Positions 41,597-50,924 of a stretch of 57,563 nucleotides of DNA are shown one piece after another. This stretch comes from an uncultured bacterium (lineage in GTDB: Bacteria > Hydrothermota > Hydrothermia > UBA1063 > CAJXJZ01), in assembly GCA_913055745.1 (NCBI GenBank), contig CAJXJZ010000002.1, positions 1 to 57,563 of the forward strand, in the 5' to 3' direction. Both the position numbers and the translations under genes were made by a program. The notes beneath the pieces were generated by a model. That model saw only the letters and a list, made by a program, of their open reading frames with translations, was not told the DNA's origin and searched no databases. How positions within the stretch are numbered: the stretch's first letter is position 1; each line of letters opens with the position of its first letter.

Positions 41597-42762
41597 ACCT
41601 TCGCCTTTTGGAGATATATGCCAGAGAAAAAGAAAAATGCATGTGCAACCTCTGCATCAGAGAAGTTATATTCAAAAAAACCAGCAAAAATAAAAATAGA
41701 AAACATAAACAAGAAGGCATATTTCATAGGCTCATCTAACAAAATGGCATCCTTAAGCATTGTAAATATAAGGTATAGATAAAACACGAGCAAAGGGATG
41801 CCCCCGTTTATAGCCATTTCAAGGTATGTGTTATGAAAATGTCCCCTTATTGCCCGTGCATTTGGTGAATCCTTGATTATAGTTGATCTTAAAAGATGTG
41901 AGCCGTATTTGTTCACCATACTATCTGCCACCCTGGGCCATGTTTCAAATCCTATACCAAAGACAGGATGCTTATTAAGTATTTTAACGCCCATTTTCCA
42001 GAGGTCAAGGCGGATTTTAATGCTTGTGTCAGGGTGTTTTGGATTCGTTGTTTTAAATCTTTTATAGGTTTTTGGAAAGCTCATTACTAAAACTATGAGT
42101 GTAAATAGAGTAAGGAGGAGGTATTTGTAGTATTTTTTAAGGTTTAATAATCCGATAACAAAGACGGAGAAAAGGATGCCAAAAATATAACTACGGGAAG
42201 TATTGATACCTGTTGATATAATAAGTAGCAGGAGAGCAAGTATCCCATCTTTGTATGGTATTCGCTCAAAGATTATGCCTCCCATAGCACTTAAAACACC
42301 TGCATAGGTGAGTTTTCCCCCAAGAAAGCCTGTTAGAATACCATGTCTGTTTAAAAGGGGAGAGAATCCGCCTTTAGAATAAAGGTATAAAACAACTGAT
42401 AATGTGGATAATATGACAAATGATATAAGTCCGTGTTTTTTAACCCTGCCTTCAAGGTTATGTGTTGTTATGATGTATCCCATAACAAATGGCACGAGTG
42501 TATCAAAAATAACACCTGAGATTTTTTTTATGGCGTATAGTCTGTACGGGGAAAACAGTGAAGTAAAAAAAGATATGAAGTAAAACATCAAAAAAGCCTG
42601 CAACACCCTGTTTTTAAGTAGTGTTTTTGATGCCTTTAATTCAAAGAGGATAAAATAGAGAAGAAATATAATTAAAAGTGCTGTTTGCAGGGTTATAGAC
42701 AATAAAAGAGACCATACATATAAAATGCCAATTAAAATTAAGGTTTTATCTCTCTGTTGCAC
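41593..42762 (-). CDS. O-antigen ligase/polymerase-like membrane protein
   Basis: About 389 residues with ten or more membrane helices. A large polar loop near two-thirds of the length carries GIGFETWPRVADSMVNKYG and HFHNTYLEMAINGG, the H-N-x-Y/F-L pattern of the Wzy_C/WaaL family. Such proteins join or polymerise undecaprenyl-linked glycans on the outer face of the inner membrane. The frame is open from GTG 42813, but that lies inside a terminator hairpin. GTG 42762, six bases after TATCAT, is preferred and leaves a short polar N-terminus before the first helix. Neither start has a ribosome site. Confidence 0.8.
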   Translation of the reverse strand: MQQRDKTLILIGILYVWSLLLSITLQTALLIIFLLYFILFELKASKTLLKNRVLQAFLMFYFISFFTSLFSPYRLYAIKKISGVIFDTLVPFVMGYIITTHNLEGRVKKHGLISFVILSTLSVVLYLYSKGGFSPLLNRHGILTGFLGGKLTYAGVLSAMGGIIFERIPYKDGILALLLLIISTGINTSRSYIFGILFSVFVIGLLNLKKYYKYLLLTLFTLIVLVMSFPKTYKRFKTTNPKHPDTSIKIRLDLWKMGVKILNKHPVFGIGFETWPRVADSMVNKYGSHLLRSTIIKDSPNARAIRGHFHNTYLEMAINGGIPLLVFYLYLIFTMLKDAILLDEPMKYAFLFMFSIFIFAGFFEYNFSDAEVAHAFFFFSGIYLQKAKV

Positions 42763-42768
42763 ATTTGA

Positions 42769-42774
42769 ATGATA
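42769..42774 (-). promoter_or_regulatory. -10 box of the O-antigen ligase-like gene (leaderless candidate)
   Basis: Minus strand TATCAT, six bases, then GTG at 42762; the -35 position reads TTTTTA (weak). It lies just downstream of the terminator of the preceding gene, and TATCAT also serves as -10 at rnpB and the Fur-box operon. Confidence 0.4.
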
Positions 42775-42793
42775 ATTCAATAAAAGGGTATTA

Positions 42794-42820
42794 AAAAGGG
42801 GTGCCTTTGGCACCCCTTTT
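42794..42820 (-). terminator. Terminator of the large adhesin-like gene
   Basis: Perfect 12-pair stem AAAAGGGGTGCC / GGCACCCCTTTT with a three-base loop, eight bases after the stop of the 1239-residue gene on the minus strand. It ends in a T run in that direction. Confidence 0.85.
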
Positions 42821-42828
42821 GTCTTATA

Positions 42829-45800
42829 TTAATGTGCTATGACTATCTTTTTGTTAATGGACGACGAAGATGTAGATATACGGACAAAATACACGCCGCT
42901 TCTTAGGTTGTTTTTGAGTTTTATTGAGTGAATACCGCTTTGTAGAATGAGGTTATTGTTCTGAACGACCCTTCCCTCTATGTCAAAGACCTTTAATGTA
43001 AGAGGAGTTTTCTCGGGAATACTCAAGGTGAGTGAAGGGGCATGCATAAACACATTGCCTTTTGTGAGAAGTGCAAGTTTCTTTATGTTGTTTTTGTGTT
43101 CATTTACACCTGTCCATTGAGGAAGAATAATCTTACCATAGTATGCAGGCTTATTCCAGTTATTCATTATAAGGTCCTGTGGCCACCATCCGTAAAATAC
43201 ATCATTGTCCGCATCATAGGCATAAGCAAAGAATCCAATAGTATCCCCTGGATTTGCATTTATAAACTCAGGTTCCGTGCCAAATGGAATTTCAATTTCA
43301 TAGGATACAAAGGAGTCTGTAATGCCTATGCCCTTTGCTGCAGACATAACAACAGTATCTCCCGATGTTCCATCACTGTAAATGGGCCTATAGTTATAAC
43401 TTATACCGGATGGATGATATACAAGCCAGTAGTTCCCTTCTGTATTGTTGCCAGGGCCTGGGAATAGTCCATCGTTGTTATCATCAAAGAAGAGCCCTAT
43501 CTGATCATAGTCAGAGAGCGCAGGGTCATACTTTTCTTGTACAGCAATGAATAGTCTTGACAAGAATGTATCTACTTTCATATACATCTTTGCTGTAAAT
43601 GGTGGAATCTCTGTCCCTCCCTGTCCATACACATCAGAAAGTTCTATGCTCTTTGCATCATCCCATTCACCCTGTTTGATAATGCCATCAATATCAGGGC
43701 TAAAGGCTAAGGCAGGAACCTCTATATTTTTCTCTAATTTAACGGTAGTAAATGTCTTTACGAGGTAATTATTCGTTGTATCCTCCCCATCAATAGGTAT
43801 TATCTTTGCCATAACATGGTATGTTATTCCCTCATCGCCTGTTAAAACAGGGTCAAGGTATACATCTTTGCTCTCAAATGAATCAATATCAAATTGGATA
43901 GTTTGACCGTGCATATTTATACTGTCAGAATCCACAATGGCAACCAAAACGGCATTTTCATTGGAAAGTCCCTCATTGGTGATATGTACCACTGGAATAA
44001 AATAGGAGTTTGGTTCAACAAAACTAGAGGGCTCAATTTTTGATACAACAAGGTCATGAAGCGGATAATACGGCATCATATCAATGCCTGCAACATCGTC
44101 TATATACCAACCGGGATAATTAACAGACCCATCTGAACCAAACTGCCATTTGATAATAACAGTGTCTCCTACTGTGACATTGGGAATGTGGAACACAGCA
44201 ATTTGCCATGTTCTTTGGTGTCCTGAGAATCCGGGCTCATTGGGTATTGCAGCATTATCCTGTGATATACTGTCGTATGGGTATCCCCCTTCTGGGTAAA
44301 GCATCTCAAAACTCTGTCCATTATCCTTGGAAATCTTAACGTTTCCACCATCGTATCCAGACTCTATATCATACCAATGATAAAAGAGTAGTGTGGGATT
44401 TGTACCTTTTATGATGAATTTCCTTGTCATAGTGAAGTTGGCGTTATTATCATAGTTTCCACCAAGCACTGTACCAAGCATTTTGCTCCCGCTATGTGCC
44501 ACAGGCTCATCCTGGGATGTGGGCTCTCCCCATTGCCATCCAGCCAGGAGGGAGAATCTGTCTTGGGAGTTTTCAAAATCAATTATTCTATTTACTACAA
44601 AAAGTGGTGTTGTAATTGTGTCATTTTGAGGTCTTTCATCCTGCGAAAGGGTAGAGTAGCCCTTTATATAGTATGCACCAACACTCGTTATACCAGGGAC
44701 AACGATTGTATCACAAACAGTTGAGTATGTGTCCAAAGATGTTATTATATCAGATACAGAATTTATCAAGGCACTGTCAGCACTATATATGTCAAGTTTT
44801 ACCTCCACATCGGTTTCTTGATTTATCCCATCATTAAACACTGTAATTTCAATGGGAATATCCTCATTGATTTTTGCTAAAGCATTTAATTTTACATCAG
44901 TTAATGCAATGTCGTGGTTATAAACCGGCCTTTTGAACATAATAGCAAGGCTATCATGGGGTATTAAGGGATATCCATTATATATATACTCAAGATAGTA
45001 GTTATTATCGCCATAACCGCCCTGGATACCTATGGTGCTTGAGTTGGCATAACTTGAATCAATGTGTTGATACTGCATAAGGATATCGCCATTTGGATAT
45101 AAAATAACCTCAAAGGTATTTCCAACTGTCTGTCCATAGTGTGGTACGTTGACAAATCCTATGAGTGCATAGGAACTATCCGAGGGTACATAGTAGTAAA
45201 CATTGCCCTGTGAAGATGGATTCAAATCATCCCACCAGGGTGCAATGATATTGTACTTTGTGGTATCAGGAAGTTGATAGTTTGCAAAGCCAGTACTTTT
45301 TGTTATGCCTGCTAAAAAACCATTGGAAGAGAGTGTAAGATGAGAGATTACACCTTCATAGAAAGGAAATGCAAAAGGAAGGTCAATACCAATGGTATCA
45401 TCGTCTCCAAGTGTTAACTCCTGGCCAGATGAGGGGTCAATCCATGAAAAGTCAGGTCCTCCTGATACATCGTTGTCCAGGAATGTGTATCCAAAGCCAC
45501 ATGGGCCACCTATGTGTGGATTAAGGGTGTATATTACAGTATGCAGGGTATCATTGCTTCTATCCTCATCCTGGGCAAGTTCAGTTATGATGGATAGTCC
45601 ATAGTGTACATGCATACCTTTGAATACAAAGTTGCCAAAGGATACCTCCTCTGAGGAATCAGGAAGAAGGGAAAGATTTACAGTAGTATCAAGCATGGTA
45701 GTACCTTCTGAATCTATTACGCATCTTACATCAAAGGTATCAGGGTTTATACCAAAATTACCTACTACCGCATTTATCGGAACTGTATCGTCAGGCATGA

Positions 45801-46548
45801 CAGTATCGGATACAGGGGAGGTGATGCTCAAAGGTGCAACATCATGTGCATATGGTGCATAAAAACTTACATCATCAATACCCCATATATACCAGAGTCC
45901 ACCTGTTGCCTGTGCGCGAAATGCCACCTGAACAGTATCGTTTGCATAATTAGATATGTCAAAGGTAAATGCCTGCTCTACCCATCCTGTATCAGGCGCT
46001 GTAAATTGAGCAAAATCCATCAGGGTGTCCCATGATGTATCGGCTATTGACTTAATGAGTACATAGTAATGGTCCCCATGTGTTGAGCCTTTATATGCAT
46101 AGGTCCAGAAAGAGAAGTAGTACTTGTCATTTGGAGAGCCAGAAAGTATTACTGAGTCAGATATGAGCCATTCATCTTGATCTGCGTAGGACCACCAGAC
46201 TAAAGCAGAATATGAACCAGAATGATACCATCTTGAATCCTTATGCCAAGTGGAATCTGCGGTATTTTGTGAAATCACAGTCCAACGAGATGGTGGGAAG
46301 TCGCCTTCAAAGTCCTCTGATAAAAGATAATTGTACTTTTCATTACGTCTTTTTCGTGTGTATCTGTGGAACCTTATAGGAGTACGAGCGTTTTTCACAG
46401 CCCATTTGGGAAGTTGTGGTGCCTCGTATGTCTTTACCTCTCGAGGATTTTTGCTTTGTAGGTACACTGATGATGTAGGCCTTTTGGATAGCATATTTGT
46501 GCCCATGGCACCATGTGCCAATAGTACTGCTACTATAACATGTAGCAT
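42829..46548 (-). CDS. Giant secreted adhesin-like protein with Por/T9SS-type C-terminal tail
   Basis: 1239 residues: signal peptide (~1-16), then a mosaic of surface domains. About 75-240 is a cleaved-adhesin/MAM-like jelly roll (LLSEDFEGDFPPSRWTVIS ... WYIWGIDDVSFYAP). CARDB-like repeats follow (HDVAPLSITSPVSD, HDIALTDVKLNA, HDLVVSKIEPSS). A beta-rich NHL/nidogen-like region comes near 360-540, and a second MAM-like domain near 690-860. A CBM9-like domain begins FSPDIDGIIKQGEWDDAK. The last ~70 residues (LKVFDIEGRVVQ ... LRSGVYFVRIS) are a type-A Por secretion tail. No protease site was seen. Likely role: surface adhesion or matrix binding (inference). Confidence 0.75.
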   Translation of the reverse strand: MLHVIVAVLLAHGAMGTNMLSKRPTSSVYLQSKNPREVKTYEAPQLPKWAVKNARTPIRFHRYTRKRRNEKYNYLLSEDFEGDFPPSRWTVISQNTADSTWHKDSRWYHSGSYSALVWWSYADQDEWLISDSVILSGSPNDKYYFSFWTYAYKGSTHGDHYYVLIKSIADTSWDTLMDFAQFTAPDTGWVEQAFTFDISNYANDTVQVAFRAQATGGLWYIWGIDDVSFYAPYAHDVAPLSITSPVSDTVMPDDTVPINAVVGNFGINPDTFDVRCVIDSEGTTMLDTTVNLSLLPDSSEEVSFGNFVFKGMHVHYGLSIITELAQDEDRSNDTLHTVIYTLNPHIGGPCGFGYTFLDNDVSGGPDFSWIDPSSGQELTLGDDDTIGIDLPFAFPFYEGVISHLTLSSNGFLAGITKSTGFANYQLPDTTKYNIIAPWWDDLNPSSQGNVYYYVPSDSSYALIGFVNVPHYGQTVGNTFEVILYPNGDILMQYQHIDSSYANSSTIGIQGGYGDNNYYLEYIYNGYPLIPHDSLAIMFKRPVYNHDIALTDVKLNALAKINEDIPIEITVFNDGINQETDVEVKLDIYSADSALINSVSDIITSLDTYSTVCDTIVVPGITSVGAYYIKGYSTLSQDERPQNDTITTPLFVVNRIIDFENSQDRFSLLAGWQWGEPTSQDEPVAHSGSKMLGTVLGGNYDNNANFTMTRKFIIKGTNPTLLFYHWYDIESGYDGGNVKISKDNGQSFEMLYPEGGYPYDSISQDNAAIPNEPGFSGHQRTWQIAVFHIPNVTVGDTVIIKWQFGSDGSVNYPGWYIDDVAGIDMMPYYPLHDLVVSKIEPSSFVEPNSYFIPVVHITNEGLSNENAVLVAIVDSDSINMHGQTIQFDIDSFESKDVYLDPVLTGDEGITYHVMAKIIPIDGEDTTNNYLVKTFTTVKLEKNIEVPALAFSPDIDGIIKQGEWDDAKSIELSDVYGQGGTEIPPFTAKMYMKVDTFLSRLFIAVQEKYDPALSDYDQIGLFFDDNNDGLFPGPGNNTEGNYWLVYHPSGISYNYRPIYSDGTSGDTVVMSAAKGIGITDSFVSYEIEIPFGTEPEFINANPGDTIGFFAYAYDADNDVFYGWWPQDLIMNNWNKPAYYGKIILPQWTGVNEHKNNIKKLALLTKGNVFMHAPSLTLSIPEKTPLTLKVFDIEGRVVQNNNLILQSGIHSIKLKNNLRSGVYFVRISTSSSSINKKIVIAH

Positions 46549-46549
46549 A

Positions 46550-47863
46550 TCATACCTCCTTTTTGTATTTTTTCGTAATATATTTTAATGCTTCCTTTTT
46601 GTTTTGTAAAGTACCTGCCATAAATTCTTCTTGGACATCCTCTAAGATTGTTCTAAATAGAGGAGATGGCTTAAATCCCAATGATATAAGGTCATGTCCT
46701 GTTATAATACGCTCTTGTTTGTGCCTTTGTTCATTTCTTATCTCATCCATTAGTTTTTTAAGTTTTTTGTATCCATCCATTCCACCCTCCCTTGGCGGAG
46801 ATGCCTTTGCATCAGAGAGTGCAAATAAAAAGAGAAAATCAGCATATTCTCCCGCTCTTCTTAAGAACCTTGCAACAGCCTTTTTTGTAAGGTTATCCAA
46901 ACTGGCAAGGTGGTGGGGATACATATGTAGAGCAACAACCTTTTTTGCCCCTTCTATCTCGCGAGTAGAGAACCGCAGTCTTTTTAATTCCTTTTCAAGA
47001 ATCTCTGCGCCGAGTTTATCATGGCCATGAAAATGCGTATTTCCCTCTTCATCATAGGATAAGGTAGAGGGTTTTCCGATATCGTGCAAAAATGCACCAA
47101 GTATCCATGCAGGTTCGTAATAAATCTCTTTTTCTTTTAACATCTCTTCAAGGTATTTTAAAGCCATGAGGGAATGGTAAAGCAAGTTCTGATTGTTATA
47201 ATATCTCTGTGAAGTTTCTCTAAGGCGTGATACCTCAGGGAAAAGCATGTCCATTACCTTTGTATCACACATGATCCCGAAAGTATTATATACATTGGAA
47301 GATGCGAGTATCTGTAAAAGTTCAAGCCTTATGCGCTCTGCTTTAACCTGAGAGAGCATTTCTCTTATCTTGTAAATCCAACTTAACGTGTGTTCTTCAA
47401 TAGTAAACCCCAATGTTGCATAAAATCTGAATGCCCTTAGTATTCTCAAAGGGTCCATCTTTAAATTTTCAATATCACACGTCTTTATAATCTTTTTTTC
47501 TATATCCTTTTGACCATTACAAGGGTCAATGAGTTTTTTTGCTTCTATGTCATAGGCGATGCTGTTAATGGTAAAATCCCTTTTTTCTAAATCATCTATG
47601 ATGCTCTCCCCCTTCATTTCAGAAAGATCAATCCAGAAGTCGCGGAAAACAATCCTATACTCTTTTTCCTTTTCATCAAGAACTACTATTTTTCCCTTTT
47701 CCCTTAAATGCCTCAGGGCATTTTCAATATCTTTTCCCACAAGGTCAAAATCCTGTGGCGTTTTTTTTAATAATATGTCCCTTATGCTACCTCCTACAAT
47801 ATAAAGATGATGCTCCTTTATAATGTTTTTTATGAAAGTGGGTAGGACACTTTCTATATTCAT
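46550..47863 (-). CDS. tRNA nucleotidyltransferase / poly(A) polymerase family protein with HD domain
   Basis: 437 residues. The head domain has YIVGGSIRDILL, the metal-binding TPQDFDLVG and KRDFTINSIAYD, followed by the neck RILRAFRFYATLGF. An HD domain (~225-335, FLHDIGKP, HGHDKLGAEI) and a C-terminal helical region follow. CCA-adding, A-adding and poly(A) enzymes share this layout and cannot be separated reliably here. The HD part would give phosphatase or phosphodiesterase activity on 2',3'-phosphates. The start overlaps the upstream gene by four bases (ATGA). Confidence 0.92.
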   Translation of the reverse strand: MNIESVLPTFIKNIIKEHHLYIVGGSIRDILLKKTPQDFDLVGKDIENALRHLREKGKIVVLDEKEKEYRIVFRDFWIDLSEMKGESIIDDLEKRDFTINSIAYDIEAKKLIDPCNGQKDIEKKIIKTCDIENLKMDPLRILRAFRFYATLGFTIEEHTLSWIYKIREMLSQVKAERIRLELLQILASSNVYNTFGIMCDTKVMDMLFPEVSRLRETSQRYYNNQNLLYHSLMALKYLEEMLKEKEIYYEPAWILGAFLHDIGKPSTLSYDEEGNTHFHGHDKLGAEILEKELKRLRFSTREIEGAKKVVALHMYPHHLASLDNLTKKAVARFLRRAGEYADFLFLFALSDAKASPPREGGMDGYKKLKKLMDEIRNEQRHKQERIITGHDLISLGFKPSPLFRTILEDVQEEFMAGTLQNKKEALKYITKKYKKEV

Positions 47864-48750
47864 TCTACAGTGATTTTTTTGTTAAATTCTTTGTTGTTTG
47901 CCTTTAATGAAAGGGTATATTCACCTTTTTGCAGTTTCCCAACAAAGTAGTCAAAATTGTATGTGCCTTCTGGCAGGGTGCCATCTGCAATGTTAATAAC
48001 TTTATTTTTTGACCTAAGATAAATAGTGTAGGTTGTCTTCTCTACAAACTTAAGCGATAGTTTGAGTGTGTCATTGTTGAATGATACATGTTCAATAGGG
48101 GAAATAGTCTCTTCTGTATTTATAAGACTTCCCTTTTTAAGTGGTATCTTTGTTTTATTGTACATTACCATTACCCTGTCCCACCCATTTAATGGTATAA
48201 TGCCAGAGAAGATATATGGATTTATCTGAACCTTATATGTTCTCTTTCCCGCTGAGTACAAAATCTCGTATGTCTTTTTACTCTGTATAGTGGCATAGTT
48301 TGATATACTGCTCGTATTTTTGAAAAAATATAGGTTATCCTCTTTATCTGTATAGAGGAGGTCCAATGAATTATTATTATCACAATCAAAAAAGACAAAG
48401 GATTTTACATTATAGAATGTATGTATGGGCCTTCCCCCTGAGTTTATAGTGAGAGTGGCATTTTTAAATGTAATTCTCTCAAACTTTCCATCTCCATTTA
48501 AATCAAATGGCATTTGTTGTATCTCTATTCCACTCTCAAGTGTATCTTCAGTATAACTTATGGACTTCCTTACAAAAACAAGTGGTGCAATATGTTCATA
48601 GTATGCCCATTTGCCATCTATATATAGCATAATACCAGAGGAGAGGGGCGCGTTTCTTACGAGTCTTACATTTGTATGTGGTAAGACAATGTCATTATTC
48701 TTTATAAAAACAGGCGATTTTAAGAGTAGAAGAGTGATAAGGAATATCAT
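47860..48750 (-). CDS. Exported protein with EF-hand/FG-GAP-like calcium loops
   Basis: 296 residues, N-terminal hydrophobic signal (~1-12), otherwise beta-rich. Two Asp/Asn-rich loops (DLNGDGKFERI and DCDNNNSLDLL) look like the calcium loops of FG-GAP or dockerin-type repeats. The C-terminus (~215-296) reads as an Ig-like domain (EKTTYTIYLRSKNK, KGEYTLSLKANNKE). No family is recognised and no enzyme motif is seen. No ribosome site precedes the ATG. It lies 49 bases after the metallophosphatase-like gene and overlaps the nucleotidyltransferase gene. Confidence 0.55.
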   Translation of the reverse strand: MIFLITLLLLKSPVFIKNNDIVLPHTNVRLVRNAPLSSGIMLYIDGKWAYYEHIAPLVFVRKSISYTEDTLESGIEIQQMPFDLNGDGKFERITFKNATLTINSGGRPIHTFYNVKSFVFFDCDNNNSLDLLYTDKEDNLYFFKNTSSISNYATIQSKKTYEILYSAGKRTYKVQINPYIFSGIIPLNGWDRVMVMYNKTKIPLKKGSLINTEETISPIEHVSFNNDTLKLSLKFVEKTTYTIYLRSKNKVINIADGTLPEGTYNFDYFVGKLQKGEYTLSLKANNKEFNKKITVE

Positions 48751-48798
48751 AATATTTTATTTTACAAGCATAAACGCAAGATCTTTTCAAGCAAGAAC

Positions 48799-49692
48799 TC
48801 ACTCAAATTCTTTAAGTATTCTTTCATCTGGCTCTAAGTCCTCCTCCATCAATGTTATTTGCTTCGCCTTATATCCTGTTATGCAATGCGCTATTTTATC
48901 GTAGAATATATTTACCTCCATCGCCTGGGAAAAGGATCTGTAATTTCGTAGTATTACTGTATGCGTATAGTAGTTTTCATACGGTTCTCTTAATCCATAA
49001 CCCATAAATCCTCCAAAGATAAAATCAATACCATATACGCTGTCTGCGATTGCTTTTTCCCTCGCCGAACCTGTAGAGGATAGGAGTATTATTATATCTG
49101 CGCCCTTGTTTTTTAATAAATTAACCATTCTCCTTGCTGTTTCTATCTCTCTTAAAAAGAATGTTTGTTTTATCCACCAATCATTGGCAAATAGGGGCAT
49201 TTTTTCTGTTGTAAGGCCAAAAACACCAATTTTTACACCATCTACATTAAATATCTTGTAGGGCAATACGCCATCAAAGTTTTTCAATGTATCACGCTTG
49301 TAAGTGAGATTCGCTGCAAGAAGGGTGATACCGTTTTTATGTAGGTACTCTATGCCATCTTCTCCCTTGAAGAACTCTCGCCACCCGGGGACCATTGCAT
49401 TATAACCCATGAGTTTATAAAATTTTATAGTCTTATCAAGACGAATATCCTGGCCTGAGACATATCCCCCTGTCATATTCCCTGTATCAAAGAGTAAAAG
49501 GTTTGGATATGTTTTTCTTGTGTTTTTTAAATAGGTATAGAATGATGCGGCACCTCCAAGTGGCGGTGGAAATACAGGATTTATGAAGCTCGCACCCTTT
49601 TCTCCAAACTGACCTATAATATCGTTTGTAAACACGACTTTTATGGTATCAATCTGTCCAACAAGCATTAAAATCATAAGTTTAATAAGCAT
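48799..49692 (-). CDS. UshA-like metallophosphatase fold lacking its metal ligands
   Basis: 297 residues, exported (signal ~1-14). The order of segments is that of UshA/5'-nucleotidase metallophosphoesterases, but the ligands are changed. TNDxHG reads TNDIIG (His lost), GD reads GN, GNHEFD reads PGWREFF (Asn and His lost), LSHxG reads LSSTG (His lost), and GGHxH reads GGFMGYG (both His lost). The fold would be kept without a dinuclear metal site, so it is probably a binding protein or structural relative, not a nucleotidase. The C-terminal nucleotide-binding domain of UshA is absent. AGGAGG precedes the ATG; the PLD-like gene lies nine bases upstream. Confidence 0.75.
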   Translation of the reverse strand: MLIKLMILMLVGQIDTIKVVFTNDIIGQFGEKGASFINPVFPPPLGGAASFYTYLKNTRKTYPNLLLFDTGNMTGGYVSGQDIRLDKTIKFYKLMGYNAMVPGWREFFKGEDGIEYLHKNGITLLAANLTYKRDTLKNFDGVLPYKIFNVDGVKIGVFGLTTEKMPLFANDWWIKQTFFLREIETARRMVNLLKNKGADIIILLSSTGSAREKAIADSVYGIDFIFGGFMGYGLREPYENYYTHTVILRNYRSFSQAMEVNIFYDKIAHCITGYKAKQITLMEEDLEPDERILKEFE

Positions 49693-49701
49693 AAAAGCCT
49701 C

Positions 49702-50895
49702 CTAATTTGTTCTGTACCATGATGGCAGTTTCTTCGGTGCATCTTTTTTGATAAGATGAAAATACTTTCTGAAATATGAAGAGGCGCCTTCTGAAATAAT
49801 AAGAACATTTCCCTCATCGTTCCACTCAAATGCAGGAAGGGTCCAGTTTGTAGAGCCAAAGAGCAGGTATTTTTCATCAACAAGTATGAGTTTTGCATGT
49901 GTTGTGATATCATAGGCATCAAAGTGTGCATTTACTCCATAGGGCTTAAGGTAATCTATAAACCCTTCTTTGTTTTGTACAGTGTTCACTCTGTTATAGT
50001 TTGAGCCATCAAGTATGAGTTCGGTATAAACCCCCTTTTGGGGAAGATGCTTTAGGTCATTGAAAAGGACCTCGTTAAAAATAAATGTATCCCTTTTATA
50101 GGTTCTTGCAGATAACATTGCCACAAGGACGCTATCTTTTGCATGGGTCAAAAGTTCGTGAAGGGCTATTGTATAATTGCGGTTCGGAACAGCATAAACC
50201 ACGCCTTTGTACCCATCTATGTCCGGAATGGGTGCTGTAAGACTTCTTGGCATAGCGCTACCTTCTTTGGAGTTTGGTATCTTTTTCATCTCTCTTTTGT
50301 AGAATTTATCCCATCCATAGTATGATGGAAGGTCTTTTGTAGACACCCTTTTTACCTCGTCCAAATATTTTAAGTAATAATCTGCAAGACCCTTTGATTT
50401 TATTATTACTGATGCCTCATTGTTTGCCGCGAGCGCATAGAAACTCCAGTTTGTAGAGCCGACTACTACATATTGGCTGTCAACCACTATAACCTTATCA
50501 TGGCTTGTTACATCGGGGGGGTCATACCATACCTCTGCCCCATATTTTTTAATCTCTTCGCCAAATAGTTTATTGTGCAAACTATTACTCTTATTCCAAT
50601 CCGATGCGTCTAAGATGAGTTCTACCTTCACTCCACGAGAGAGCGCATCTTTTAAAGACGCCAGAAGCTCTTTCCCGACATCACCTTTGTATTCACGATA
50701 ATACCTTGCCGTGAATATCAATACCCTTATTTCTTTCTTCGCTTTCTTAAACAGGGTTTTTATACCTGGAAGGTAGTACCTGTTGGGGATGGGGTAGATA
50801 GTAGCCTCATAGGGACCCGCGAGTTTACTAAAATCAGGTCCACTATCAAAAGATGTTGAAAATAACACAATACCCAATATAATAGCAGAAAACAT
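49702..50895 (-). CDS. Secreted PLD-family nuclease/phosphodiesterase with two HKD motifs
   Basis: 397 residues: signal peptide (~1-16), then two homologous halves. Each half has the phospholipase D active-site motif, SHDKVIVVDSQYVVVGSTNW in the first and THAKLILVDEKYLLFGSTNW in the second. One His and one Lys from each half would form a single active site. Such proteins cut DNA or phospholipid headgroups; two tandem HKD halves in one short chain fit bacterial Nuc/cardiolipin-synthase-like enzymes. Being exported without a lipobox or anchor, it probably acts in the periplasm or outside, for instance in DNA scavenging. An AAGGAG site precedes the ATG. Confidence 0.88.
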   Translation of the reverse strand: MFSAIILGIVLFSTSFDSGPDFSKLAGPYEATIYPIPNRYYLPGIKTLFKKAKKEIRVLIFTARYYREYKGDVGKELLASLKDALSRGVKVELILDASDWNKSNSLHNKLFGEEIKKYGAEVWYDPPDVTSHDKVIVVDSQYVVVGSTNWSFYALAANNEASVIIKSKGLADYYLKYLDEVKRVSTKDLPSYYGWDKFYKREMKKIPNSKEGSAMPRSLTAPIPDIDGYKGVVYAVPNRNYTIALHELLTHAKDSVLVAMLSARTYKRDTFIFNEVLFNDLKHLPQKGVYTELILDGSNYNRVNTVQNKEGFIDYLKPYGVNAHFDAYDITTHAKLILVDEKYLLFGSTNWTLPAFEWNDEGNVLIISEGASSYFRKYFHLIKKDAPKKLPSWYRTN

Positions 50896-50924
50896 ACATA
50901 CTCCTTTTTATTGTTATTTTATAC

